Assembly: GCA_030512295.1 (NCBI GenBank)
Contig: JAULSR010000002.1
Span: 4,464,001-4,528,000, forward strand
Direction: 5' to 3'
DNA: 64,000 nt
DNA from: Bombardia bombarda
Lineage: Eukaryota; Ascomycota; Sordariomycetes; Sordariales; Lasiosphaeriaceae
Shown here: one piece after another, positions 11,742-21,870 of the stretch
Position numbering within the stretch: position 1 is the first letter of the stretch
Layout: every line of letters starts with the position of its first letter
Program-made: the position numbers and the translations under genes
Notes under the pieces: model-generated
Seen by the model: the letters and a program-made list of their open reading frames with translations, nothing else
What the model was told of the DNA's origin: nothing
Database searches by the model: none

Positions 11742-11797
11742 GTCCCCTCTCTTCCCTCTCCCTCTCCCTCTCCCTCTCCCTCTCCATCTCCCTCTCC
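11742..11797 (+). repeat. Polypyrimidine CCCTCT tract before the DUF2235 start
   Basis: About 56 bases made almost only of C and T, with tandem ccctct units, ending 35 bases before the start codon. CT-rich tracts like this are common near transcription starts of well expressed fungal genes, so it may belong to the core promoter or leader. Confidence 0.6.
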
Positions 11798-11832
11798 AAC
11801 GGCACCCGCATATTTGTCGACTTGTCGCCAAA

Positions 11833-13605
11833 ATGTCTTCGCTATCTCAGCTTACGCAGGTCAACGGCTTCAACGCCGAGCATCGGGAGGCTAGGAAGCT
11901 CGTCTTGTGCTTCGATGGCACAGGCAACATGTTCAGCGGGACCAATGCAGACACCAACGTAGTCAAGCTGTTGGCCAAGCTGGATCGTAATGACCCTAAC
12001 CAGTTCCACTACTACCAAAGTAAGCATTCCTCAAGCAGCAAAACTCCAAGTTTGATTACCAACAAAGTTATTGTCCTCTAGCCGGCATTGGCACCTATGA
12101 TGTCGACGCAACATCTGTCGACAAGTCGTTTATTGGCTCCTTCAAGAGCTCCATCGACCAGACCTTGGACCAGGGATTTGGTGCCGGTTTTGACGCCCAC
12201 GTCCTGGCTGGATACCGCTTCTTGATGCGTTATTATGACTCGGTGCGTACTTCCAACTTAAACCCTTGTTCTGGCTGTGTGCTTACACGACATCTCGTAT
12301 CAGGGCGACAAGATCTACATGTTCGGATTCAGCCGTGGTGCCTTCACAGCAAAGTTTCTTGCACGCATGGTCAACACAGTCGGCCTGCTCTGCAAGGGCA
12401 ACGAGGAGATGGTTCCCTTTGCCTACCGCCTCTACCAGCGCTCTCTGGCCGGCGAGATCCAGGAGTTCAAGAAGAAGAAGAAGAATGACAAGAAGAAGGC
12501 CAAGAAGGCAGCCAAGAGGGCGGCCAGGAACGGTGCCGTTGAGTCCGAGTCTCTGATCCCGGAGCTGGAAGACGAGCACGAAGAGCACGAGCATGAGCAG
12601 GAGGGACACAACGAGCTCGAGGCCTTTTCCAACACATTCTGCCGCAAGGAGCAGGTGGATCACTGCGGCCACTTGGAGGAGCAGAACATCAAGGTCTACT
12701 TCCTCGGCATGTGGGACTGCGTCAGCTCCGTCGCCGTCTTGGAGCAAAAGGCCCCCAAGCCAGTCAATGTCGCCGGCACAGCCCGCTATGTCCGCCACGC
12801 CGTCGCCGTCGATGAGAGGCGCGTCAAGTTCAAGGCCGCCCTTCTCGCACAGGATATCCGGCAGGCAGCCCACGACGACCTGCATGGCGGCCACGACCAC
12901 AACTCGGAGGACATCAAGGAGGTCTGGTTCCCCGGCTGCCACGGCGACGTCGGCGGCGGCTGGCCGGCCGAGAAGGGCAACCCGTTCGACAGCCAGGAGA
13001 AGCAGAGCTTCCTGCAGCGCATCGTAGGCTTCTGGACCACACGTAAGCCCAAAAAGGACAGCCAGTCGCTCGACAAGGGCCCCTTCCAGATGAGCGACAT
13101 CCCCCTGGCCTGGATGATCCGCGAGCTCGAGCTCGTGGGCGAGAAGGACCCGGGCGCGGCGGTCAAGTGGCGGACCGACCTGCTCAACAAGTTCAAGAAG
13201 CGCTTCCACAGCAAGAAGCTGCAGGCGCTCCGCGGCGCCATCCACGACTCGCTCAGCTTCGGCTACGGCACCGGCTTCTTCACCGTCCTGCTGTGGAAGT
13301 TCCTCGAGCGGTTCCCCTTCATCACCCGCTGGGAGCTCGAGAATAACGAGTGGAAGTATGTGCGCTTCCCGCTCAACGGCGGCAACACGCGCGACATCCC
13401 GCCCGACGCCGTCCTGCACGAGTCGCTGCTCTGGCGCCTGCGCAACGACGAAGGCTACCATCCCACCAACAACCACGGCGGCAACTCGGCCCCGTGTCTC
13501 AAGCACAATGGCAATGTTCCAGAGGTTACTCTGACTGATAACCAGCTGGAGTCTGACCCGGATCATCAGACGTACAAGTTCTCCAGCCATAACCACGTTG
13601 GGTGA
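11833..13605 (+). CDS. DUF2235 alpha/beta-hydrolase (T6SS Tle1-like phospholipase fold)
   Basis: Three exons, 11833-12019, 12082-12242 and 12304-13605, give 549 residues in phase. The N-terminus has the family signature CFDGTGN (26-32) and the nucleophile elbow GFSRGA with Ser126. WFPGCHGDVGGG supplies the conserved H-x-DVGGG motif near the catalytic acid/histidine. A strikingly basic, Lys-rich insert (about residues 173-193) followed by a Glu/His-rich acidic stretch sits between strands and is probably a disordered surface loop. Bacterial relatives include the Tle1 phospholipases; fungal members are uncharacterised, so lipid ester hydrolysis is inferred from the fold. There is no signal peptide, so it is probably cytosolic. 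The ATG follows a CT-rich leader tract. Confidence 0.88.
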
Positions 13606-14465
13606 GCCGGCCTGACAGGATGGGGGACATCTGCGTATAGGACTGAAAAAGAGACGATCACTTTCGCTTGAAAGGAATTGGGCTGTACTTAAATATTTGG
13701 CTTTTGTTTTGTACGGGCGTGGCGCTTACCATTTTCATTGTTTTGCTTCCTCCGTTGTTTTAAGGCGTTGTTATGATAGCAATTGTCGCAGCTTTGATAA
13801 CCAGATTGACGCGCGCGAAAAGGCAGCTCTGGCAGGGCCAGCACGGAATTCGTTGGATAATTGGTGATTAATGAAACTGTGCGGGTGGGATAAGTCGTAT
13901 CCATAATGAAACGTTGAGGATTTCGTTGCAAAATTCTAAAATTGCTTGTTATGGTGACATGAAGACCGATTGGTCGATCAGCTGTCTTTAACCCATAAAC
14001 TGAAAGCATGACGTCGAGCTCCTTCTTGCATTCGCGAGACATTGGAGAGACAACGGCCTTGCACGCGGAGAGGCCGCGAGAACAAGGCAAAGCATCAAAA
14101 ACAAGGAAATTCTTAATCATCGGATGAAAACGACAGCCTATCTATGTGATGATCTATTAGTTGAAAATATCCCCCATTGCCCTACCCTGTCAAGCCCATA
14201 CCCACAATTTTACCAGATAACAAATCACAAACCGTTGTCCAATATTGACACCGGCACAAAGCAACAAGGAAAGGCCAACGAAAAAAGAGAAAGAATAGGA
14301 CTGATTGAACACTAAAGACCACCACAAAGCATCGAGACGCCAATATTATAGATCCCAGCAAGCCCCATGCTGTGGCAGCCACTCCGTCAACTGTGAACCC
14401 CAGAGATAGTAAACCGAGCCAGAAGTAAGAAAACTCCATCGCCGCATCCAGCCATCCATCCAGTT
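13606..14465. other. Convergent 3' region, no gene recognised
   Basis: AT-rich DNA between the stops of the DUF2235 gene (+) and the ATP-grasp gene (-). A 143-codon minus frame at 13689-14120 has no recognisable motifs and occupies what should be 3' flanking DNA, so I do not call it. Confidence 0.5.
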
Positions 14466-16671
14466 CTAATCCTTCGTGATATCAATATGAAATTTGGCAA
14501 GAACTTCGTTACCCATCTCAATCGTGTGGCGCCTGCTCTCACGGCTGGTAACGAGCACGTACGCCGCATACGTATTCACGCCATCAACGTGCGTCACAAC
14601 CTTCTCGCCCTGCGCATAGCAGTCCATGGCAATTGACATGTGCGGGGCCAGGTAGGGCCAGGACCTCTTGAGCTGCTCGCAGGGCGAGAGGTTCTCCTTC
14701 CACTGGACGGTCCCAGCAGCAGGGGTGGGGATGTACAGCAGGCGCGACCAGTACTGGGCACCATAGCTTCTGCCCTCGACGGCGTAGTCAAACGGCTTGA
14801 CCACCAGCCTGAGGCGGCCGTGGTCGCCGGCACAGGCAAGCATATGGACGGCAAAGTAGTCGACGCCGTATGTCTGCTTCGACGGCAGCGTGGTGCGGAA
14901 ACCCGGCGGGCGGGCGTTGATCTCCAGCAGGCGGCAGCAGGGCTGTCCGAGCGGCAGGTTCTTCTTGGGCACGAGGTCGACCACGCCGTTTCCGAGGTCG
15001 CGGTACTCGACGCTGGAGTCGACCATGCGTGCCTCGACGTGGAAGATTCCGGTGTGAAAGCCAAGCTCGACGAGGATGTCGCGCAGGGTTGATTTGGCGA
15101 TGTCTTGCTCTTTGATGGGGAGGGCCGAGGGGAGGGTGAGAGCCTGGGGGGAGAAGGTGTCGTTCACAGTGGCATTTCTCTTGTCGGCGTCAAAGGGCGG
15201 CTCATCTGTGATCTCCGAGTAGAGGACCTCGCCGTTCAGAAGTATAAGGTTGACGTCAATCTCGGGGCCATCAAAGAAAGGCTCGATGACGGCGGCACTT
15301 CCGTGAAGTCCGGTGGCCTTCTCCACGGCGGTTACAAGGTCTTTGTGGTTGTTTGCTCTGGAGACACCCTCGGAGCTCCATCCTTTGGTTGGCTTGACAA
15401 TGGCGGGGAAAGAAGGGGTAAAAACGGGTCGACGGCCCACGGCGGTGGGTGCGGAGAGGAGGCGCTCAAGCTCCTTGACGCTAGTCACACGAGCAGTTCG
15501 GCCGGGGTCGTCCTGTAGAAGACGAGATAGGTACTTGTCCACCGATACTTGGTATGCAGATACGGGATTGCACGGCAGTCCAAGAGTCTCTGCGACCTGC
15601 GCCACAGTAACGAAGAAATTGTCGGAGAGCGTGAACACACCATGAACAGGCAGAGGGTAGCTCTGTATCGACTTGGCAATGCGGCCGGCGACACCAGAAT
15701 CCTCCGTCATGTCGGTGACAAGGAAAGCCTCGCGGTGCTTGCGGTTCTCCTCGGTGTCGGGCTGCAGCCAGTGACCCTCCTGGTCAATGATGACCAGATC
15801 CAGACCCAAGGCTTCGGCTGCCCGGTACACAGGTCCGCCAGCGGTGATGTTGGGGCGTCCCCGGACGAGGGCCACGCGCTTGCGGGCAATGGGCTGCGGC
15901 GAAAGACAGGGCGCGTTGTTCAATCGGTTCTTGAGCTCCCGTGTCAGGTCCAACAAATAGCTCTGAAGCTCTATGACGGAAGCGGCTTTCCCAAGACCAG
16001 CCCACTGCACGACGGCCGCGGCATGTTCAATCAGGGTGGGCAGGCGGTCCTCGGCCGTGATGGCGGCGGCCGATGGTGAAAGAGCATTGTATTTCTCAAG
16101 TGGACGCAGACATCCTTGCAGCTGGGTAATCGGATAAGGACAGTCCTGGAGACGGAGCTGGAAGAAGTCTGAGCAGGTGACATAGCCTCCTCTGGAGGGG
16201 AGGATGACGGTCAGGACCGAGACCTCAGACGTGGCTAAGGTGGTCGTATTGATTCCGGCGTTGCGGAGGGCATCCAGAAAGCGGTTGTTTGACGATACCG
16301 ACTTGGCAGTTTGACCGTTGGTCTTGATGCCGTTTCGGGTTGCCAATGGCTTTTGGTGAGGTGAGGGAAGGACGACGATGTTCACGACGGAATAGAGGTC
16401 GCAAAGCGAAACGACCTCCCAATGAAAGGGACGTATAGAGGAGGCATCTTTATCGGGCAGGCATCAGCAGGTGTCCTGGTGGGAGGTGTGCACACGATCC
16501 TGGAGCGGGATCCTGCCTGGACTTACCGTCGTGGATCAAGCTGGCCTCGTCGGGAGAAATGCCATTCTGTGCATGGAAAGAAGACAGGTCGACCGAATAG
16601 TTATGTGTCAGGCTCGATGCCTCGCAGATTGCAAGGCCTGGAAGCACTCCAAGAGCCATGACGTCGGGCAT
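14466..16671 (-). CDS. ATP-grasp carboxylate-amine ligase
   Basis: Exon 2 (16447-14466) carries almost the whole protein. It joins an upstream exon ending at 16527 through a clean GTAAGT intron (16526-16448); the fused frame reads IHDDASSIRPFHWEVV and continues without a break, so the real start lies upstream of the 16385 GTG. I propose ATG 16671 (708 residues); ATG 16659 or a further exon is possible. The pre-ATP-grasp segment VALVRGRPN (about 240-248) is followed by the ATP-binding lysine segment AIVKPTKGWSSEGV (Lys about 400), the EPFFDGPEIDVN strand (about 437-448), FHVEAR (Glu about 520) and the Mg-binding CRLLEINARPPG (Glu557, Asn559, Arg561). These enzymes activate a carboxylate as acyl-phosphate for attack by an amine; relatives include carnosine synthase and peptide ligases. 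It is divergent from nicotianamine synthase, which suggests that nicotianamine or its precursor is a substrate (inference). Confidence 0.87.
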
Positions 16672-17172
16672 GAGAAGGTGACTGATGCGAGAAGAGCTGA
16701 TCAGGTCAAGACTCACGGAGGCTCAATGGCTGAGCCCGCTCCTTTTTCTAGTGGGTGAAGCAGCAGTAGGTAGCACAAGCAGCAGTAGGCAGCACAAGAA
16801 TATCTAGGCTCCGCCGATTGTTTGTCCGGTGACCGCTGTTGGGCAAACACTGTGCGCCTATGGGACAAAAGGCATGCACTGCACAGAGGGACAGAGGGAG
16901 GGAGGTATGGGGGGTGGATGTCGGGTTTTTGCAAGCGAGGCACGATGATTGCAACGTCACAAACTCGCCGAATAACGGAGAGAAGGAAGATTGACCACAG
17001 AGCCGAAGCGAGAGACGTCCTCGCACGTTCCCTCTGACGGGAGCCTCTGGCCTCTGGAGTCCCTTGAAATGACGAGAACCCGCCCAGGTCCCCAAAGCAC
17101 CGCGACTGCCGGCTCCCACTGGCCGCCAGTCCCATTGGGGCTTGGGTGAGACGGGGGAACGGGACGACATGA

Positions 17173-17181
17173 TTATCAGAT
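17173..17181 (-). promoter_or_regulatory. ATCWGATAA site, candidate SreA/SRE iron-GATA target
   Basis: ttatcagat on the plus strand is ATCTGATAA on the minus strand, a full match to the consensus known for fungal iron-sensing GATA repressors. It lies 502 bases upstream of the proposed ATP-grasp start and 156 bases from the second copy, which has opposite orientation. Confidence 0.6.
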
Positions 17182-17328
17182 GGAATTGCTCCTGGGGTCC
17201 CAGGGTTGCCCATGGGTGTCAATCGTGCCTGCCTCGACAGTAGCGCGAAATATTCTGTTGCGAAATATCCCGAGCCTGTTTGAGCCTGTGCGCACCTTGA
17301 TGGCCATGGGGCCCCCTGCCACTTTATG

Positions 17329-17337
17329 ATCTGATAA
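17329..17337 (+). promoter_or_regulatory. ATCWGATAA site, candidate SreA/SRE iron-GATA target
   Basis: ATCTGATAA on the plus strand, a full match to ATCWGATAA, 873 bases upstream of the nicotianamine synthase start. Together with the inverted copy at 17173-17181 it is well placed to control both divergent genes. Confidence 0.6.
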
Positions 17338-18209
17338 CGGCTCAGCCTGTCCGGGGCCCCACATGCGTGCCCACCTCCCTTGCTACCAGCAAAACTGGAA
17401 AGTGCCAGTGGTCTCCCGTCCCCCCGTTGTCGGCCCCAAGGGCCCCCAATCTCACCAATCCGAGAAACCCTGCATGCGACTGCAAAATTTGGACCGAGAA
17501 CCTTGACGGCCGCCGCACACGACGCCGCCAACTGAGGAAAGAGCGGCGGTCAGCGTCCAAAAACGACCCTACTCGACCTACAGCGGTGGAGCGGTGGACA
17601 CGGCGGGTGGGCACCGCCCTTTACGGCCATATTCGGAAGCCTGGCTTGCGAGTTCCCTCCCACCATTTCTTCATTCCAGCTCGATTGCAGGAGCCGGGAA
17701 ATGGGTACGTGACATGCAAATTCGCTCTACAACCACCTGCACCCAAGAGGGTCACCGTCGCTCAGGCAGATCATCATCAGCCCGGCTCGGACAGGCTCAG
17801 AGGACGGGTCTGGGGCCGAGCTATCCCACAGTAGGCGCCAAGGTTGGTACAGTACCGCCTGCCTTAGTCTGAGTTGCATGAGGCATATAGACCGAGACCT
17901 TGCGTCGTCTGCAAAATCTGTTCATCCCATTTTCTCAAAAGGTGATTCCGGCCTGCTTCGCCTGGCACCCTCTTAGCTCGTGTCTTCTGTCATCTCGTTT
18001 TTCTATTTGCTGTTTCCATCTCCTTCCCTCGTTGTCTCATACCCTAACGTCACCGTGCTACTTGGTAAGAATTGAATTGGCCTCCGCGGCTACCTACTTA
18101 CTTATTGAACACGCACCCCCGTCCAATTGTTCACACACAGTTTGCAAATTCATCCAGGCGTTGTCATTCAAGCACAGTCCGATTTTCAGCCTGTCACACC
18201 GTCTATAAA

Positions 18210-19318
18210 ATGGCTTTCAAGATGTCTGTCCTTCTCTCCTGGCTGGGACTCAGGTCACAGGCAAAAGCAGCAGCAAAAACAACACCACCCTGTACATGCG
18301 TCAGCAGTGACTCTGAAGACTCAGACGCCATAATCGAAAAGTCAGACGTGATCAAGAGCCAGCGCGCTGACGCAAACATGGCCAAGGCACAGCAAATCGT
18401 CGAGCGCGTCCTCGTCATCCACTCCGAGCTCCTGAAACTCGGTCAGAACCTCCACCCGGGCCCAACCATCAACGAGCTTCTGGGCAGTCTCGTCGTGCTC
18501 TGCTCTCAAATTCACGACCAAGACATCACCCGCCAGGTAGGCCAAAGTCCACACAACACAAGGCCTGCCTTGGATCTTGGCACCCGAGCTAAACCCCCAG
18601 ATAGGTTCTTGACGACGCCAACGTGCAGGCCGTGCTGCCCTCGCTCCGCCGTATTTGTGCTGCCTCCGAGTCATGCCTCGAGTCCCATTGGGCACACCGC
18701 ATCCTCGAGGCAAGCGTGCCCGAGGAATGCCAGAAACTCCTTGAAAGCTTCCCATACTACGGCAACTACGAGGAGTTGGCCAAGCTGGAGCTGAATGCCA
18801 TCCTCTCAGCCTCCGACTCTGCCCCCAAGAAGATCGCCTTTATCGGTTCCGGACCGCTGCCGCTTACCTCGCTGTGTCTCTTGAGCGCCATCGTGCTCCA
18901 AAGTCGTCCATCGACAGCAGACGAAGGACCAAGCGTGCTCAACATCGATATCGATCCGAACGCCATCGATGTTTCGACACGTCTGAACCACGCCCTTGGA
19001 TCGCGGGGTCGTGGCATGCACTTCAGCTGCGCCGAGGCAGGATCGGCAGATCAGGATCTGAGCGAGTTTGATGTTGTCTACGTGGCTGCGCTGGTGGGAA
19101 TGTCACAGGCCGACAAGGAGGACATCTTCATCAAGGTTGCGAGCTCCATGAGGAAGGGATCCTTGCTTGTTGTCCGGAGCAGCTGGGGACTGAGAACGCT
19201 CTTGTACCCCGAAGTCGACATTTCCACGGACCGACTGCTGCAGTGCCTCGAACCGTGCCTGATTGTGCACCCGTACAACCAGGTGGTCAACTCTGTCGTT
19301 GTTGCCAAGGTCAAGTAA
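18210..19318 (+). CDS. NAS: Nicotianamine synthase
   Basis: Two exons, 18210-18536 and 18605-19318, join in phase to 346 residues, close to the roughly 320 of plant enzymes. Diagnostic motifs are DDANVQAVLPSLRRI (112-126), FPYYGNYEELAKLE (158-171), the SAM-binding FIGSGPLPLTS (188-198), NIDIDPNAID and YVAALVGM. The enzyme condenses aminocarboxypropyl groups from three S-adenosylmethionines into nicotianamine, a chelator of Fe, Zn, Cu and Ni. The first 90 residues form a less conserved helical part with a Ser/Asp-rich stretch. The first ATG abuts a TATAAA (18204-18209), so translation might instead use the second ATG at 18222; both give nearly the same protein. A fungal homologue is known from Neurospora. 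Divergent from the ATP-grasp gene, with candidate iron-GATA sites between. Confidence 0.9.
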
Positions 19319-20726
19319 ACACTGACTGTGGGGAGGGGGGTTGGAGAGGGTAAAAAGTAGGCGCGGGATCAATGCGGGTGGCGGCTGGCAGAGACATTAT
19401 GGGTTATGGGTAAAAAGGCATCACGACGCGAGGGGCAGGGATATGAATATATACCCGAGCTATGGAAAATATGGGAGGCGGTGGGAATCTGCTTATAGAT
19501 ATCAGATAGCATCAACCTATGATAAGCATAAATAGATATTACTATAATTTATAGTAATACACATTCTTAGTTCACTAGACTTACTAGAGGTCTTAGCAGC
19601 AAGACGTTCTGCACATCGGTGGAACTTAGCCATGATGATGAATGGTCTTTTGTTCGGATGGCGGCCTGGCGTTATAGAATCATGGACCTATCGGTATCTT
19701 GCTGGCATGTAACCGCGGCAGAATGGGGAATAAAATTTGTGGTCATTACATGATTATTTAAGCGTAACTTGGCTTCACAATTTGTTCGGGTTACTTCCAG
19801 TGTCACCCTCTGTATGTTGATGGAAAGTGACAACAAAGGTCCTACCTATAAGAAGCCCGACGATAACGAAAAGTGATACCAGGAAGAGAGCGATCATCAA
19901 CATAAAAAGAATCTGGAGCAAGACATAAAAATTTCAGAAGATAAACTCACTACAACTAACGGTAAACCATCAAGGCCAATACCGCGCAAATGGAAACGTT
20001 TGTGGTTATGGGGCAAGAGGCGAAGACAAGAGTGGTCTGCCGTTAAGATATACGAATCACGGGGCCATAGCACAGAGCAATGAATCTGGCGGTCTTTGTA
20101 CTCGCGGCAGCTGATCTGTTATGAGACGAGTCCCCCCAGAAATTTAAGGTGAAGAAAATAAGCTCCACTAATAGCGGGACTATTGACGGCACTTGCTGCA
20201 GCAGGTAACAGATGGCGGAAGGCGCGAGCCATGTCAGGACGCTTGATGACGGTCACAAATCTTGGCAAGAACCCATACGTTTGGGTGGTAGTAGTGGGTT
20301 TGCTGCCCGACTTGAGTGCTCCATGCTGTACCCAGCGATTCAAGTTGTTCATTACTGAAGGACAACCCAAGTAGTAGGGCCACGGAACATGCTCACCCAT
20401 GCTCTGAAAATTGATCAGGATTAATCAGACTATCAGGGTCATGACATATCGAATCTTAGTACATGGTTCAATGTCGTATAGAACGTAGTTATATCTATCC
20501 ACTATCTATTGTGAATATGTGTCAAGGTATCCATATGTTGTGTGGTATCACAATTCTTCGCTATGTACCTATATTCGCGATGTCTTGATTGAAAAGTCAG
20601 GTTGTATGTTTAATAATCCTTCAAACACGTCAAAGTACCCCTCTAATTCTATAGTCTATGTCTACCCAAAACAAAGCAGTGCAAGTAGTCTAATAAACAC
20701 ACATTATCCCATACGCAAATCGCTTA
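19319..20726. other. AT-rich intergenic region, no gene recognised
   Basis: 1.4 kb between the nicotianamine synthase (+) and the THEM6-like gene (-), so it is 3' flanking DNA on both sides. It contains only short frames; the 93-codon minus frame at 20119-20400 has no motif. No transposon ends or tandem arrays seen. Confidence 0.5.
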
Positions 20727-21870
20727 TTAACCCAAAGGCCAACTCCCAATAGCGCCATCCTCCCCGCCGTCGAACAAGTCGTTTGTCCCATCCAGCGCCG
20801 CAAAGTTCTTGGCAAACACCAATCCTTCCCTCCTCGCCTTCTCTACCCTCTTCCAGTCCCACTCCGCTCCATCACTCTCATCGACCGGGCCCAAATCCTC
20901 CATCCCGCCGCACTCGTCCTCAGCACCTCTCCACCCACCAGGCCTCTCGGGCAGCAGGCCATTCGCCTCGATCACAATGGCCGGGTGGACTGTAAACCTT
21001 CCGAGCTTGAAGACATACTTGCTCATAGCGGTCGCAAACACGTACTTGCTTAAGCTCTTCTCCTCGACGACTGCCGTCCCGTTCGCGTGTCCCTTTGCCT
21101 TGGCCTTGACAACCTTGCTTCTGAGCGGGCCCATCTTCTTGCCGTCCCAGCTGGTGGGGCGCACCTTGCCCTTGACAATAAAGTGGGTGACAATGTACAG
21201 CCACTTGCGGTCCCAGCTGAGGACGCGACTCCACATCTCGTAGCCCTGGAGGGGGCTGATCTCCTTGCGGAAGGAGCAGAAGACAGCACCAAGCCCGATT
21301 CCGAAGCCGCCCTTGACGAGCTTGCCGTCCTTGTCGAGGATGAGGCGGTTTGTGGCGTTGTCGCCCAGCTTGGGCATGGCGGGTCCGAGGAGGGGGGTGA
21401 CGAGATGGCTACGGCTGACGTCGAGATCGGCAAAGTAGGTCGAGTTGCTCTTGTGCAGGTTGTAATCCGTCTCGAGCATGGAGGTGCGCGAGGAGCTGAT
21501 GCTGTAGTGGAAGAGGGCTCGCGGTGGGAGCGGGGGCGTCGAGGCATTGCGGCGGAGAATGTGGTAGAAGAATGCGTGAAAGACGCGGACCTGTACAAGT
21601 TGGTGTTGTTTAGTGATGGGCCTTTCACAAAGAGGGGTGGGGGGTGGGGCCAGAGCTTACCGTCCATGCGAGCGGGAGACTCTTCCAATTGAGAATCAGA
21701 AACAGCACAAGCAGAATCCGACTTGTCCGGCCGGGGCCAGTGAGGAAGTCGAGTACGACGGCAGGCCAGTCGACGTAGTATGCGCAATGGCCGGCATATG
21801 CGATGGCGGCTGCGCCGGTAGGCACAAACACTGGCCAAAAGAGAGAGAGGGTGCCGACTGAGGACGCCAT
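20727..21870 (-). CDS. THEM6/Al-type hotdog-fold membrane protein (putative thioesterase)
   Basis: Two exons, 21870-21661 and 21590-20727, give 357 residues in phase. The first exon encodes two hydrophobic segments (about 7-30 and 35-63), a membrane anchor. The second begins VRVFHAFFYHILRR and contains ETDYNLHKSNSTYFADLDVSR, the hotdog-domain entry of the THEM6/4HBT_2 family, then GFGIGLGAVFCSFRKEISPLQGYEMWSRVLSWDRKWLYIVTHF in strand order, which forms the thioesterase core. The Asp of YFADLDVSR corresponds to the usual catalytic acid of 4-hydroxybenzoyl-CoA thioesterases. Fungal members are often mislabelled as capsule polysaccharide proteins; no substrate is established. An acidic Gly/Asp/Glu-rich loop follows (about residues 270-310). 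Its promoter faces another hotdog-fold gene 1.4 kb away. Confidence 0.82.

Larger units (their letters stand above)
9423..11832. other. 2.4-kb intergenic region with low-complexity tracts, no convincing gene
   Basis: It separates the divergently transcribed Ppo and DUF2235 genes and so must hold both promoters. It contains a G12 run (10714-10725), a 15-base tandem repeat (10951-10988) and a CT tract next to the hydrolase start. The longest frames (286 codons minus at 10428-11288, 181 codons plus at 10558-11103) overlap each other, have repeat-driven composition and show no domain, so I leave them out. Confidence 0.5.
16672..18209. other. Shared divergent intergenic region of ATP-grasp and nicotianamine synthase genes
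   Basis: 1,538 bases between the two start codons. It contains two perfect ATCTGATAA sequences (listed separately) and CCAAT pentamers at 17446-17450, 17455-17459 and 18123-18127 (+) and 17133-17137 (-), the box used by the CCAAT complex that partners the iron regulator HapX. A 272-codon minus frame at 16713-17531 has no domain and is probably spurious, although its 3' part could hide a leader exon of the ATP-grasp gene. Confidence 0.6.

Noticed and set aside
13689..14120. 143-codon minus-strand frame
   Set aside because: Lies between two convergent gene ends and has no recognisable motif.
16713..17531. 272-codon minus-strand frame in the NAS/ATP-grasp gap
   Set aside because: No family motif, and it lies in the divergent promoter. 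A leader exon of the ATP-grasp gene may hide in it, but the whole frame is not supported.
18204..18209. TATAAA directly in front of the NAS start codon
   Set aside because: If it were the TATA box the first ATG would not be in the transcript; it is more likely a chance match or the cue for using the next ATG at 18222.
20119..20400. 93-codon minus-strand frame
   Set aside because: Short, no motif, AT-rich surroundings.
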